A DNA stretch of 64,000 nucleotides from Dethiosulfatibacter aminovorans DSM 17477 (GTDB lineage: Bacteria > Bacillota > Clostridia > Tissierellales > Dethiosulfatibacteraceae): positions 1-64,000 of the forward strand of contig NZ_FQZL01000024.1 of the NCBI RefSeq assembly GCF_900142005.1, in the 5' to 3' direction. Positions 1-8,494 of the stretch are shown one piece after another. Each line of letters opens with the position of its first letter. Position 1 is the first letter of the stretch. The position numbers and the translations under genes are program-made. The notes under the pieces were generated by a model. The model was not told where the DNA came from, ran no database searches, and saw nothing but the letters and a program-made list of their open reading frames with translations.

Positions 1-1
1 C

Positions 2-412
2 AAGGAAGTAATAAGACTGGTAGAGGAAGACAAGTCTGAATTCAAATTTACATACACAGACGAAATGAGCATCAAGGAAAAGATAGAAGCAATAGCGACA
101 AAGATCTACGGAGCCGACGGAGTAGACTACACTTCAAAGGTTGACAAGGAGATCGCAAACCTTGAGAGCCTCGGATTTGGAAACCTTCCAATCTGTATGG
201 CGAAGACCCAGTATTCCCTTACTGACGATCCCAAGAAGCTTGGAAGACCTACAGGATTCAAAATCACTGCAAGCAACGTCACAGTATCTGCAGGAGCGGG
301 CTTCATAGTTGTATCGACAGGAGATATCATGAAAATGCCGGGACTTCCAAAGGTACCGTCTGCAGAGAAGATTGACGTAGACGACAATGGAGTTATATCA
401 GGATTGTTCTAG
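2..412 (+). CDS. fhs: Formate--tetrahydrofolate ligase, C-terminal part
   Basis: The reading frame is open from the window edge, so this is the 3' end (about 136 residues) of a gene that starts outside. The C-terminus, with KLGRPTGFKITASNVTVSAG and then GDIMKMPGLPKVP, is the typical end of formyl-THF synthetase. The enzyme joins formate to tetrahydrofolate using ATP, the entry of formate into one-carbon metabolism, in the cytoplasm. An internal ATG at 65 exists but is not the start, because homology continues upstream to base 2. The formate dehydrogenase operon follows about 520 bp downstream, a sensible neighbour. Family assignment is from remembered sequence signatures. Confidence 0.95.
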   Translation, partial: KEVIRLVEEDKSEFKFTYTDEMSIKEKIEAIATKIYGADGVDYTSKVDKEIANLESLGFGNLPICMAKTQYSLTDDPKKLGRPTGFKITASNVTVSAGAGFIVVSTGDIMKMPGLPKVPSAEKIDVDDNGVISGLF

Positions 413-417
413 GCCAG

Positions 418-437
418 AAAAATGCAAAGCATTTTTT
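418..437 (+). terminator. Short terminator-like hairpin after fhs
   Basis: AAAAATGC (418-425) pairs with GCATTTTT (429-436) across a 3-nt loop, and the run of T continues to 437. It begins 6 bp after the fhs stop codon. The stem is AT-rich and weak, and a stronger terminator lies at 586-616. Confidence 0.45.
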
Positions 438-447
438 AAGGCGCGAA

Positions 448-523
448 GGGAAGTTTCCTTGACCGCGTAATACCAGCGCTTCGAGGGATTACGCATATTT
501 AACTTTCCTAAGCTGTAAGAAAG
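448..523 (+). repeat. Dispersed structured element, copy 1
   Basis: A 76-bp block that recurs at 54500-54575. Outer stem 448-455/501-508 (one G-U pair), inner stem GCGTAAT/ATTACGC at 465-471/488-494, with identical internal spacings (9, 16 and 6 nt) in both copies. The terminal pair is G-C here and A-T in copy 2, and a G-U here is A-U there, so the stem is preserved while bases change. A second possible hairpin, CTTTC/GAAAG, overlaps the outer stem's 3' arm and would exclude it. It lies between fhs and its stronger terminator. Function unknown: structural RNA, cis-regulator or small mobile repeat are all possible. Confidence 0.6.
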
Positions 524-585
524 CTTTAAACAAGACACCAATTAATTGATTAAAGACCTCTTAAATATAAATATCAGAATAGTAG

Positions 586-621
586 AAAAAGACAGGGAAC
601 TGACACCTGTCTTTTTCGCTT
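586..621 (+). terminator. Rho-independent terminator (end of fhs unit)
   Basis: AAAAAGACAGG (586-596) and CCTGTCTTTTT (606-616) form a perfect 11-bp stem with a 9-nt loop, followed by a T-rich run. It ends the transcript carrying fhs and element copy 1. Confidence 0.8.
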
Positions 622-936
622 TTTTGCTTCCGTGTCAGCAATTATGCATAATGCATAACTGCTGTTTGTTGAATCTCGGCAAAATATGTAATGACCGTTG
701 TTGGATAACGTCGAAATTATATGATTTAATAAATTTAAAATTTTCATGAATTGTTATATACTATATATAGAAAAAAGTGATTTGTGTTTGAATGTTCGGT
801 GGAACACATGGTATGTATGCATTTGAGGAACAATAAACCGTTTTGTTATTAATTTAACGACATTGTTATTAAATTAACGTAATAATTAGACGATTTGTTG
901 ACGTTTTTTATGTAAAATGTTCGTGGGAGGTAATTT
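622..936. other. Intergenic region before fdhA
   Basis: Very AT-rich with no credible gene: a 67-codon open frame at 546-749 runs through the terminator and has no ribosome-binding site. It contains the paired GTTA-N6-TAAC repeats at 845-878 (separate entry) and the GGGAGG ribosome-binding site of fdhA at about 924-929. I could not settle on one -35/-10 pair; TTGTTA at 844-849 with TATTAA at 867-872 (17-bp spacer) is the best candidate and overlaps the repeats. Confidence 0.5.
845..878. promoter_or_regulatory. Two tandem operator-like sites upstream of fdhA
   Basis: GTTATTAATTTAAC (845-858) and GTTATTAAATTAAC (865-878) each have inverted GTTA/TAAC ends. They are exactly 20 bp apart, two helical turns, so a pair of dimeric regulators could bind the same face of the DNA. 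They sit 59 to 92 bp before the fdhA start. The regulator is unknown; molybdate/tungstate, formate or redox control would be plausible. Confidence 0.45.
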
Positions 937-3654
937 ATGGACAAAATTAACTTGAATATAAACGGAACAGACTTTATTGCAGAAGAAAATGAAACAATAC
1001 TTGATGTATGCAGAAGAAACTGCATAGATATTCCTACACTTTGCTACCATCCTGACCTGGACATTAAATATGGATCTTCGTGCAGACTTTGTATTGTAGA
1101 TATAGAGGGAAGAAAGGGACTTCAGCCTTCATGTTCGACAATTGCTGCAGAAGGAATGGTTGTAAAAACCCACAGTGATGATGTGGTTGAAGCAAGAAAA
1201 CTAATACTGGAACTGATAATAGAGGATCATCCCCTTGACTGTCTTACCTGTGAGAAGTCAGGCGACTGCAAACTTCAGGATTATTGCTATGAATATGATG
1301 TGAAAGGTCCCGTATTCAACATAAATGAAAAGGTTTGCGGGAAAGTGAGAGAATCGGATATTGACGACACCAACGAATTCTATATAAAAGACGACAGCAA
1401 GTGCATCAACTGCGGCTTGTGCGTAAGGGCATGCAACGAACTTCAAGTAATCAGTGCCATAGGTTTTGTAAATAGAAGTGACGAACAGAAAGTTGCAGCA
1501 CCCTTTGGCAAAACTCTGGCAGAAAGTGATTGCGTATCCTGTGGAACCTGTGTATCATTGTGCCCGGTCAATGCATTGAGCCCAAAGCATAAAAAGAAAA
1601 TGAGAAAATGGGAAGTGGAAAAGAAGGTAAAGACTACCTGTGCATATTGTGGTGTTGGATGCCAGATTGATCTCCTTGTGAAAGACAACGAAGTTGTAGG
1701 GGTTGAACCAAATTACAGCTCAACCAATAAGGACTTGTTGTGTGTTAAAGGAAAATTTGCATATGGTTTTATCAACCACAAGGACAGACTGAAAAAACCT
1801 TTAATAAAGAAAAATGGAGTGTTCGAGGAGGCAAGCTGGGAAGAAGCTTATTCGTTGATTACGGAAAAGATGAAAGGAATAAAAAACAAATACGGCAGCA
1901 AGTCCTTTGCAGGATTGTCTTCAGCCAGGGTAACCAATGAAGAAAACTACCTTTTTCAGAAAATGGTAAGGGCATATATGGGCAACAACAACGTTGACCA
2001 TTGTGCAAGGCTGTGTCATGCATCTACGGTGGCTGGCCTGGCTACAACTCTTGGAAGTGGTGCCATGACCAACAGTAACCTGGAATTGCTGGATTCTGAT
2101 GTTATATTTATCACAGGTTCAAACACTACAGAGACACACCCTGTACTGGGTGCATTCGTAAAGCAGGCAAAAAACAGGGGAGCAAAAATTATTGTAGCAG
2201 ACCCAAGAAGGATTCCGCTTGCATATAAGGCGGATGTATATCTTCCCCTAAAGCCCGGTACCAATGTTGCATTGTTCAATGGCATCATGAATGTTATTAT
2301 AGAGGAAGATTTGCAGGATAGTGAATATATAGCAAGAGCTACTGAAAACTACGAAGATTTAAAAGAAGTGGTTAAAACTTATACTCCGGAATATGCCGGC
2401 AGCATTTGCGGAGTGGATCCTGATGAAATCAGAAAGGCGGCAAGGATATATGCAGAAGGAGCCAAGTCCAGTATTTTATATTCAATGGGCGTTACTCAAC
2501 ACACAACTGGAACACAAGGGGTTATGTCTCTTTCCAACCTTGCTCTTCTTACAGGAAATATAGGGAAGGAATCTTCTGGGGTCAATCCCTTGAGAGGACA
2601 GAACAATGTACAGGGTGCCTGTGATATGGGAGCCTTGCCTGGAGATTATCCCGGTTATCAGAAAGTGTATGATGAAGATATTAAAAGGAAGTTTGAAAGC
2701 GGATGGGGAAAGGAACTTTCAAGTCAGGCAGGTTTGACGCTGACTGAAATAATCAATGACTGCGGGAAAGGTGAAATAAGGTTCCTCTATATAATGGGAG
2801 AAAATCCAATGCTTTCAGATCCTGACCTTACACATGTGGAGGAATCATTGATAAATACAGAATTTCTTGTTGTACAGGACATTTTCATGACTGAAACGGC
2901 GCAGCATGCAGATGTAGTATTGCCGGCGGCAACCTTTGCAGAAAAAGACGGAACCTTCACAAACTCGGAAAGGCGTGTTCAAAGAGTAAGGAAAGCCATA
3001 GAGCCCATAGGTGAATCAAAGCCAGACTGGGAAATACTGACTGAAATAATGAGAAGACTGGGAATGAATGAAAGATATGAAAATCCTAGAGCTATATTTG
3101 ACGAACTGGCAGGGTTGACACCTCAGTACAAAGGTATGAATTATGATAGAATCGAGGAAGAAGGGCTTCAATGGCCATGTATTGATGAAAACCATCCGGG
3201 AACAAGATACCTTCACAAGGATGCTCCCGTGAGAGGGAAAGGGCTTTTTAAGCCTGCAGACTATATGAGCAGTTATGAAAATTCCGACAAGGAATACCCA
3301 TACATTCTTACTACTGGAAGAATATTGTATCATTATCATACCAGAACAATGACCGGGAAAATTGAGGGACTCAACAATTTGTATCCTAATTCCTTTGTTG
3401 AAATAAACCCTACTACTGCAAGTAGATTGAAAATCAATGACGGCGAGTTGATAAGAGTGATTTCAAGAAGAGGGGAAGTAAAGACTACCGCCTTTGTTAC
3501 AGATGATATTCAGGAAGATGTCGTTTTTATCCCCTTTCATTTCACTGATGGCGCGGCAAACCGACTGACTCATACGGAACTGGACCCTGTTGCGAAAATA
3601 CCTGAATTCAAGGTCAGTGCAGTTAGATTGGAAAAAATAATGAAAGAGGTATGA
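937..3654 (+). CDS. fdhA: Formate dehydrogenase catalytic subunit, NuoG-like N-terminus
   Basis: 905 aa. Order of domains: plant-type 2Fe-2S ferredoxin (about 1-80, Cys near 36, 48, 51, 66), NuoG His-Cys cluster (HPLDCLTCEKSGDC, about 98-111), two 4Fe-4S motifs (CINCGLC and CVSCGTC, about 150-215), molybdopterin Fe4S4 motif TCAYCGVGC (about 232-240), then the molybdopterin core and dinucleotide-binding C-terminus. In CARLCHASTVAGL the Cys at residue 360 takes the place of selenocysteine in E. coli FdhF, and no in-frame TGA is present, so this is a Cys-type enzyme. It should oxidise formate to CO2 (or reduce CO2) and pass electrons to the NuoE/NuoF-like partner at 5058. GGGAGG ribosome-binding site before the ATG. 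It is followed by mobA with a 4-bp ATGA overlap, in one operon with fdhD and the diaphorase gene. The metal could be Mo or W. Confidence 0.93.
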   Translation: MDKINLNINGTDFIAEENETILDVCRRNCIDIPTLCYHPDLDIKYGSSCRLCIVDIEGRKGLQPSCSTIAAEGMVVKTHSDDVVEARKLILELIIEDHPLDCLTCEKSGDCKLQDYCYEYDVKGPVFNINEKVCGKVRESDIDDTNEFYIKDDSKCINCGLCVRACNELQVISAIGFVNRSDEQKVAAPFGKTLAESDCVSCGTCVSLCPVNALSPKHKKKMRKWEVEKKVKTTCAYCGVGCQIDLLVKDNEVVGVEPNYSSTNKDLLCVKGKFAYGFINHKDRLKKPLIKKNGVFEEASWEEAYSLITEKMKGIKNKYGSKSFAGLSSARVTNEENYLFQKMVRAYMGNNNVDHCARLCHASTVAGLATTLGSGAMTNSNLELLDSDVIFITGSNTTETHPVLGAFVKQAKNRGAKIIVADPRRIPLAYKADVYLPLKPGTNVALFNGIMNVIIEEDLQDSEYIARATENYEDLKEVVKTYTPEYAGSICGVDPDEIRKAARIYAEGAKSSILYSMGVTQHTTGTQGVMSLSNLALLTGNIGKESSGVNPLRGQNNVQGACDMGALPGDYPGYQKVYDEDIKRKFESGWGKELSSQAGLTLTEIINDCGKGEIRFLYIMGENPMLSDPDLTHVEESLINTEFLVVQDIFMTETAQHADVVLPAATFAEKDGTFTNSERRVQRVRKAIEPIGESKPDWEILTEIMRRLGMNERYENPRAIFDELAGLTPQYKGMNYDRIEEEGLQWPCIDENHPGTRYLHKDAPVRGKGLFKPADYMSSYENSDKEYPYILTTGRILYHYHTRTMTGKIEGLNNLYPNSFVEINPTTASRLKINDGELIRVISRRGEVKTTAFVTDDIQEDVVFIPFHFTDGAANRLTHTELDPVAKIPEFKVSAVRLEKIMKEV

Positions 3655-4259
3655 TGATGGAAAGATTCAATTCTGCAATAATATTGGCTGGAGGAAAGAG
3701 CAGCAGAATGGGCTATAACAAGGAGCTCATAATGATTGATGAAAAAAGAATAGTCAATTATCAGATTGAAGCTTTACATGGGATTTTTGATGAAATAATA
3801 GTCGTGACAAAAAACAGGGAATTTTACAATGACCTTGACTGTAGAGCGGTAAGTGACATCATTGAAGATAAAGGTCCTTTTGGAGGTATTCATGCTGGAC
3901 TGGTTGCCTCCAGGAGCAAGTATTCCTATGTGATGGCCTGCGATATGCCTGTAATAAACACTGCCTATATCAATTTCATGAAAAAAAACATATATCAGAA
4001 GGATGTGGATGGATGCATGACCCTTTACGGAGACCATATAGAACCTTTCAATGCATTTTACTCGAAAAACATTGTGATGGATATAGAGGAGTATCTTTAT
4101 GGTGGAGGTTATTCAATCCACAAGCTTGTAAAAACGTTGAAATTCATATACATTGAAGAAAATAAAGCAAGAAGATTCAGTCCGAACTGGGAGATGTTTA
4201 TTAATTTTAATACAAGGGAGGACATAAGCATCTATCTGGGAAGTGGAAGTAGTGATTGA
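3651..4259 (+). CDS. mobA: Molybdenum cofactor guanylyltransferase MobA
   Basis: 202 aa. The N-terminal nucleotidyltransferase signature AIILAGGKSSRMGYNKEL, the KGPFGGIHAGL loop and ACDMP (metal-binding Asp) identify MobA. It attaches GMP to molybdopterin to make the dinucleotide cofactor that FdhA binds. The start overlaps the fdhA stop by 4 bp; ATG codons at 3651, 3654 and 3657 are all possible, with an AAAGAGG ribosome-binding site just upstream. Its place between fdhA and fdhD shows a dedicated maturation operon. Confidence 0.92.
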   Translation: MMMERFNSAIILAGGKSSRMGYNKELIMIDEKRIVNYQIEALHGIFDEIIVVTKNREFYNDLDCRAVSDIIEDKGPFGGIHAGLVASRSKYSYVMACDMPVINTAYINFMKKNIYQKDVDGCMTLYGDHIEPFNAFYSKNIVMDIEEYLYGGGYSIHKLVKTLKFIYIEENKARRFSPNWEMFINFNTREDISIYLGSGSSD

Positions 4260-4260
4260 A

Positions 4261-5040
4261 ATGAAAATATCTAAAGATACAAAGATAAAAAAATACATGG
4301 ATGGGAAATGTACTGAGGAAACAGATTTGGTAGTTGCAGAGTACGAGTTGAAGCTTTCATTGAATGGGAGGGATTTCGTCAAATTCACCTGTTCTCCAGA
4401 TGAAATGGAAGAACTTGCAATAGGCTATCTGTTGGCAGAATCCATAATAGACAGCATCGATGATATAAGGTTGACAGGTTTTAAAAGTATAGATTCGGAA
4501 AAGGGGCAGGTTGAGATTGAAACTGTGGAAAGCAGGGAGTATCTTTTTACAGATGAAGCTCGAATTGTAAGGACCGTTACAACTGCCTGTGGTAAAAACA
4601 GGACATTTCATCTTCCTTTATTGAAAAAAAACGGCTGGCGGACCAGATATATGAAAATCAATTATGAAGAAATTCAAATGGTCATAAAGGACTTCAACGC
4701 AAGATCGGAAAATTTCAAAAATACAGGGGGAGTCCACAGCAGCGGGTTGTCTGTTATGAAGGAGATACTCGTTTTCAGTGAAGATATAAGCAGGCACAAT
4801 GCGGTAGACAAGATTATCGGTAAAGCGGCAATCAACAACATCAGTTTTGACAACAAGGTCCTTCTTGTATCGGGGAGGATTTCCTCTGAAATAGTTCAGA
4901 AGGCTGCTGCTGTTGATATCGGGTGCATAGTGTCAAGATCGGCCCCTACGCTCAAGGCTATAGAGCTGGGTGAGAAATACAAAATAGTAATAATCGGTTT
5001 TGCAAGAGGAAACAGAATGAACATATATACAGGACAATGA
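4261..5040 (+). CDS. fdhD: Formate dehydrogenase sulfurtransferase FdhD
   Basis: 259 aa from the ATG at 4261; GTG codons at 4243 and 4252 are in frame and would lengthen it by 6 or 3 residues, overlapping mobA. FdhD carries sulfur from a cysteine desulfurase to the Mo/W cofactor of formate dehydrogenase. Family features seen: GYLLAESII, the NTGGVHSSGL region, EDISRHNAVDKIIG and SRSAPTLKAIELG. Oddity: the flexible Cys loop reads TTACGKNRTF. One Cys (residue 110) is kept, but the second Cys of the CxxC pair known in E. coli FdhD is Asn here. No other Cys lies in that loop. Confidence 0.9.
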   Translation: MKISKDTKIKKYMDGKCTEETDLVVAEYELKLSLNGRDFVKFTCSPDEMEELAIGYLLAESIIDSIDDIRLTGFKSIDSEKGQVEIETVESREYLFTDEARIVRTVTTACGKNRTFHLPLLKKNGWRTRYMKINYEEIQMVIKDFNARSENFKNTGGVHSSGLSVMKEILVFSEDISRHNAVDKIIGKAAINNISFDNKVLLVSGRISSEIVQKAAAVDIGCIVSRSAPTLKAIELGEKYKIVIIGFARGNRMNIYTGQ

Positions 5041-5057
5041 ATATAGAGGAGGGCAAT

Positions 5058-6833
5058 ATGTCAAACAAGATACTGGAATGCAACAGACAATTTGTTGAAT
5101 CTATCTTGAAAAAATATAATTACGATAGTCATGAGCTTCTACAGATGCTCGTGGAAATACAAAAGAATACAGATAAGGGGTATATCGACAGGGACACCAT
5201 TGAATTTATATCGAGAGAACTCAATATACCTGAAATCAGAATTCACAGCATTATCAGCTATTACGATGCCTTGTCCATGGAATCTGAAGCAAGGTATGTA
5301 ATTAATGTATGCAACGGAACCACTTGCGGCCTTATGGGGAACGGCAGGATTGAAAAGTGGGTTGAGGATATCCTGGGAATAAAAAAAGGCGAGGCAACAG
5401 ATGACGGATTGTTTTCGTTGAAGGAGACTCCCTGTTTTGGAGCCTGTGACATGGCTCCGGCAATAAGGATTGGCGACAGGATATACGGAAATATAACCAG
5501 AAATAAGATTGAAGAAATTATCGAGAAACTTTCCAGGGACGAATTGTATCCTGAAGATAAAAGGTTATCGACAGACAATGGAAGTCTTAAGATAATAACT
5601 TCCAACTTTGATGAATATGATGGAATGAACATAATTGACTACATTGGTCTGGGAGGTTACGAAGCCTTCAACAACACTGTAAAGAAAGGTATTGAAGAAT
5701 CCATTGATGAAATTTCCAAATCCGGAATACGGGGAAGGGGTGGAGCTCAATATCCTACAGGAAGGAAGCTGTCCCAGTCAAGGGCTGTCAAAAATGAAAG
5801 AAAGGTAATTGTCTGCAATGCAGACGAAGGTGAGCCTGGAACCTTCAAGGACAGGGAAATACTCAAAAGGGACCCATACAAGATCATAGAGGGCATGCTC
5901 ATAGCTTCGTATCTTACTGATGCAAATGAAGGATTCATATATCTTCGTGAAGAATACTACTGGATGAGGGACAGAATAGGCAATGCCATTGAAAAGTCAA
6001 GGGAATACGGCTGGCTTGGAGAGAATATCAAAAACAGCGGCCATGATTTTGACATACGGCTTGTATCGGGAGCGGGTTCCTATGTCTGCGGCGAAGGATT
6101 TGCCTTATGCGAGTCCCTGGAAGGGAAACCTGGAATACCAAGGTCCAAGCCGCCATATGTGAAGCAGGCGGGTTACCTTCAGCTTCCGACTCTAATAATA
6201 AATGTAGAGACTCTTGCTGCAATCACAACTGTAATGAAAAACGGCAGTGAAATATTTACTGAACACGGTACTGAAGAAAGCCCTGGAACCAAGGTTGTAT
6301 GCATAAGCGGAAAAGTCAATACTCCCGGAGTGTATGAAGTGCCATTTGGAATTTCCGTGATGGAAATGATCAATGGTTTGGCGGGAGGAGTTTCAGGCGG
6401 TCGTAAAATCGGTTTTGTTCAGATAGGCGGAGCTTCGGGAGGAATTCTTCCTGGGTCAAAATTGAACATAGGATATGACTACGAAACCTTTTCGAATCTG
6501 AACATGGGCATAGGTTCGGGTGCAGTGGTTGTTGCGGATGATACTGACGATATAGTGGAATATGTTGGTACTGTACAGAAATTCTTTTCCCATGAAAGCT
6601 GTGGCAAGTGTACTCCTTGCAGAGAAGGAAACAAGCAACTTAAAAGAATATTGGAAAGATTCAAGGAGAGCAAGGGAACAAAAGAAGATGTGGAGAACTA
6701 TAAAAGAATAGTAAAAACCATGGAAATTGCGTCTCTGTGCGGCAGCGGCAAGACTGAAGCTGTACCGCTCAAAAATGCGATGGAGTATTTTGAGGACGAT
6801 TTTCTTAAGAGAGTTGTTACTGATGGATTTTGA
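5058..6833 (+). CDS. NADH-linked formate dehydrogenase diaphorase subunit (fused NuoE-NuoF)
   Basis: 591 aa from the ATG at 5058, which has a strong GAGGAGGG site 4 bp upstream. An ATG at 5037 overlapping the fdhD stop would add 7 residues but lacks such a site. Residues about 10-165 are NuoE-like with the thioredoxin-fold 2Fe-2S ligands (CNGTTC, then CFGAC). From about 200 on it is NuoF-like: GRGGAQYPTGRKL (NADH/FMN loop), ADEGEPGTFKDR, an SLBB region, and the 4Fe-4S motif ESCGKCTPCREG plus the distal Cys in ASLCGSGKT. No C-terminal ferredoxin domain follows. It should pass electrons between FdhA and NAD(P)+. HymAB/HytB-type proteins are related, and whether ferredoxin also takes part cannot be read from the sequence. 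Confidence 0.88.
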   Translation: MSNKILECNRQFVESILKKYNYDSHELLQMLVEIQKNTDKGYIDRDTIEFISRELNIPEIRIHSIISYYDALSMESEARYVINVCNGTTCGLMGNGRIEKWVEDILGIKKGEATDDGLFSLKETPCFGACDMAPAIRIGDRIYGNITRNKIEEIIEKLSRDELYPEDKRLSTDNGSLKIITSNFDEYDGMNIIDYIGLGGYEAFNNTVKKGIEESIDEISKSGIRGRGGAQYPTGRKLSQSRAVKNERKVIVCNADEGEPGTFKDREILKRDPYKIIEGMLIASYLTDANEGFIYLREEYYWMRDRIGNAIEKSREYGWLGENIKNSGHDFDIRLVSGAGSYVCGEGFALCESLEGKPGIPRSKPPYVKQAGYLQLPTLIINVETLAAITTVMKNGSEIFTEHGTEESPGTKVVCISGKVNTPGVYEVPFGISVMEMINGLAGGVSGGRKIGFVQIGGASGGILPGSKLNIGYDYETFSNLNMGIGSGAVVVADDTDDIVEYVGTVQKFFSHESCGKCTPCREGNKQLKRILERFKESKGTKEDVENYKRIVKTMEIASLCGSGKTEAVPLKNAMEYFEDDFLKRVVTDGF

Positions 6834-6842
6834 TTGAAATAG

Positions 6843-6886
6843 AAAATGCACAATAAAAACCGGTTTGATTTTTATTGTGCATTTTT
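6843..6886. terminator. Bidirectional terminator, fdh operon and transaldolase
   Basis: A perfect 17-bp stem (6843-6859 with 6869-6885) and a 9-nt loop, with A-runs on the left and T-runs on the right. It lies between the convergent ends of the formate dehydrogenase operon (stop 6833) and the transaldolase gene (stop 6896), so it can serve both. Confidence 0.9.
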
Positions 6887-6895
6887 ATGATTGCA

Positions 6896-7540
6896 TTACT
6901 TGGTTAAACCTTCCCAGTCCTTAAGGAATTTCTCTATTCCTATGTCTGTCAGTGGGTGCTTAAGCATTTGTTTGTACACCTTGTATGGTACCGTTGCTAT
7001 ATGAGCTCCCATTTTTGCCGATTCAACTACATGCATTGGATGTCTAATACTTGCAGAGATTATTTCTGTTTCAATGCAGAAAATATCAAATATTTCTGCT
7101 ATGTCAGATATGACATTCATGCCTGGATTGCTGATGTCATCCAGTCTTCCGACAAAAGGACTTACATATGCAGCGCCGGCCTTGGCGGCAAGCAGTGCCT
7201 GGCTTGGTGAAAATATCAGTGTTACGTTTGTTTTCACTCCCTTTGAAGAAAGTACCTTGACAGCCTTTAAACCTTCGTCGGTCATTGGTATCTTTATTAC
7301 TATGTTTTTATGGATCTTAACAAGTTCAAGAGCCTCTTCCACCATTCCTTCACTTTCAAGGCTAATAACTTCAGCGCTAATTGGTCCGTCAACTATGCTG
7401 GTTATTTCCTCGATTACTTCTTTGAAAACTCTTCCTTCCTTAGCTATCAATGATGGATTTGTAGTGACTCCGTCAACAACTCCCCATTCATTTATTTCTT
7501 TGATTTCTTCAACATTTGCCGTATCGATGAAAAATTTCAT
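6896..7540 (-). CDS. tal: Transaldolase / fructose-6-phosphate aldolase family
   Basis: 214 aa, the length of the small transaldolase subfamily (TalC/FSA). [16 protein letters not shown] at the start, [14 protein letters not shown], the Schiff-base Lys83 in NIVIKIPMT, and SPFVGRLDD are family signatures. It acts in the non-oxidative pentose phosphate pathway; distinguishing transaldolase from F6P aldolase needs a check of active-site residues. AGGAGG ribosome-binding site before the ATG. The membrane protein gene 90 bp upstream is on the same strand and may be co-transcribed. Confidence 0.93.
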   Translation of the reverse strand: MKFFIDTANVEEIKEINEWGVVDGVTTNPSLIAKEGRVFKEVIEEITSIVDGPISAEVISLESEGMVEEALELVKIHKNIVIKIPMTDEGLKAVKVLSSKGVKTNVTLIFSPSQALLAAKAGAAYVSPFVGRLDDISNPGMNVISDIAEIFDIFCIETEIISASIRHPMHVVESAKMGAHIATVPYKVYKQMLKHPLTDIGIEKFLKDWEGLTK

Positions 7541-7630
7541 TTATTCCTCCTGTAAATCCCAAAATGGATCATTCTTTTCCTCAAGTTCAATATTATATAA
7601 TAAAACCAAATTTTTGCAAGAGAATATTTA

Positions 7631-8236
7631 TCAATCTTCTTCATATTTCTTGTGATAGAATTCCATAAATCTTTTGCCGGCCATGTTGATTATTAAAATT
7701 GACGCCAGGAATACAATTGATCTGGCAGGATTTTCCCAAAAGGATGATATGTTGAAACCTATAAAGGCAAGGGACAACACCATAATAAGTTTTGAGGGTA
7801 GGAGTGCTATGATGAAGTGTTCCAGCTTTATATCGGATACGGCAGCAATAAGTGTAACCACCGACGATGGTGTAAATGGAAAGCAGAGGAGTACGAAAAG
7901 GAATGTGAAGTCATTGTCGCTTATTCTTTTTTTGATTCTGTGATATCTTGTGTCTTTTCTAATGTTTATCATATGCCTTTTTCTTCTTATGTATCTAATG
8001 AACATGAAAAGGAGAATGGAGCCCGCACAGTTTCCTATCCAAGACAGCATATATCCTCCAAAAAAACCGAAGAAGAATACATTGAGGGTAACAAAAAGAA
8101 CGAGAGGAAGTAGAGGTATGAAGGATTCCAGAACAGGCAGGCCTATACCTGCAAGTACTCCAAACCTGTCTATGAAATTTATTACGAGATCTATGTTTTC
8201 CTGAGACATATATTTCAACAAGAATTCATATTCCAT
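7631..8236 (-). CDS. VTT-domain (DedA/TVP38-like) membrane protein
   Basis: 201 aa with several hydrophobic segments (about 25-50, 57-80, 105-125, 132-155, 165-185). The VTT/SNARE-associated pattern is seen in the re-entrant motif around ESFIPLLP and the later FVLLCFPFTPSSVVTLIAA. Related proteins act in lipid scrambling or envelope homeostasis, but no substrate can be named. It lies upstream of the transaldolase gene on the minus strand with a 90-bp gap. Confidence 0.75.
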   Translation of the reverse strand: MEYEFLLKYMSQENIDLVINFIDRFGVLAGIGLPVLESFIPLLPLVLFVTLNVFFFGFFGGYMLSWIGNCAGSILLFMFIRYIRRKRHMINIRKDTRYHRIKKRISDNDFTFLFVLLCFPFTPSSVVTLIAAVSDIKLEHFIIALLPSKLIMVLSLAFIGFNISSFWENPARSIVFLASILIINMAGKRFMEFYHKKYEED

Positions 8237-8419
8237 TTATATCACCTTATCTAATTTTACATCAATGAAAATATTTTTACATCTATTATTTTGTCGGTGA
8301 GAGTTTAAATTTTACATAAAAATCAAATTAAATTTGCAATAAACAGGTTGAAAATAGCGGTTTTGAACGATAGAATAGAGTATATGAAAATTTTATGAAA
8401 AATTTGCAAAAAAACATGT

Positions 8420-8478
8420 ACACAAATTATTTGTTTGTGTTATACTAATTGTAATTTACGACCGAATAGTATAACACA
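8420..8478 (+). promoter_or_regulatory. Promoter with inverted CcpN-like boxes upstream of the PPDK operon
   Basis: A -10 element TATACT lies at 8441-8446 in TGTGTTATACTA (8436-8447). The exact inverted copy TAGTATAACACA lies at 8467-8478, so the two form an 11- to 12-bp inverted repeat with a 19-nt spacer. From memory, TGTGTTATACTA fits the published CcpN operator pattern TRTGHYATAYTW, and in Bacillus ccpN is linked to the PDRP gene yqfL. A second palindrome, ACACAAA-N7-TTTGTGT (8420-8440), overlaps the likely -35 region. No ccpN gene is in this window. Confidence 0.55.
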
Positions 8479-8494
8479 TTAAAGGAGCGGTTGT

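Noticed and set aside
546-749. 67-codon open frame between fhs and fdhA
   Set aside because: It begins before and runs through a strong terminator hairpin, has no ribosome-binding site and a biased low-complexity composition.
937-3654. Selenocysteine in formate dehydrogenase
   Set aside because: The catalytic position is TGT (Cys360) and no in-frame TGA occurs inside the gene.
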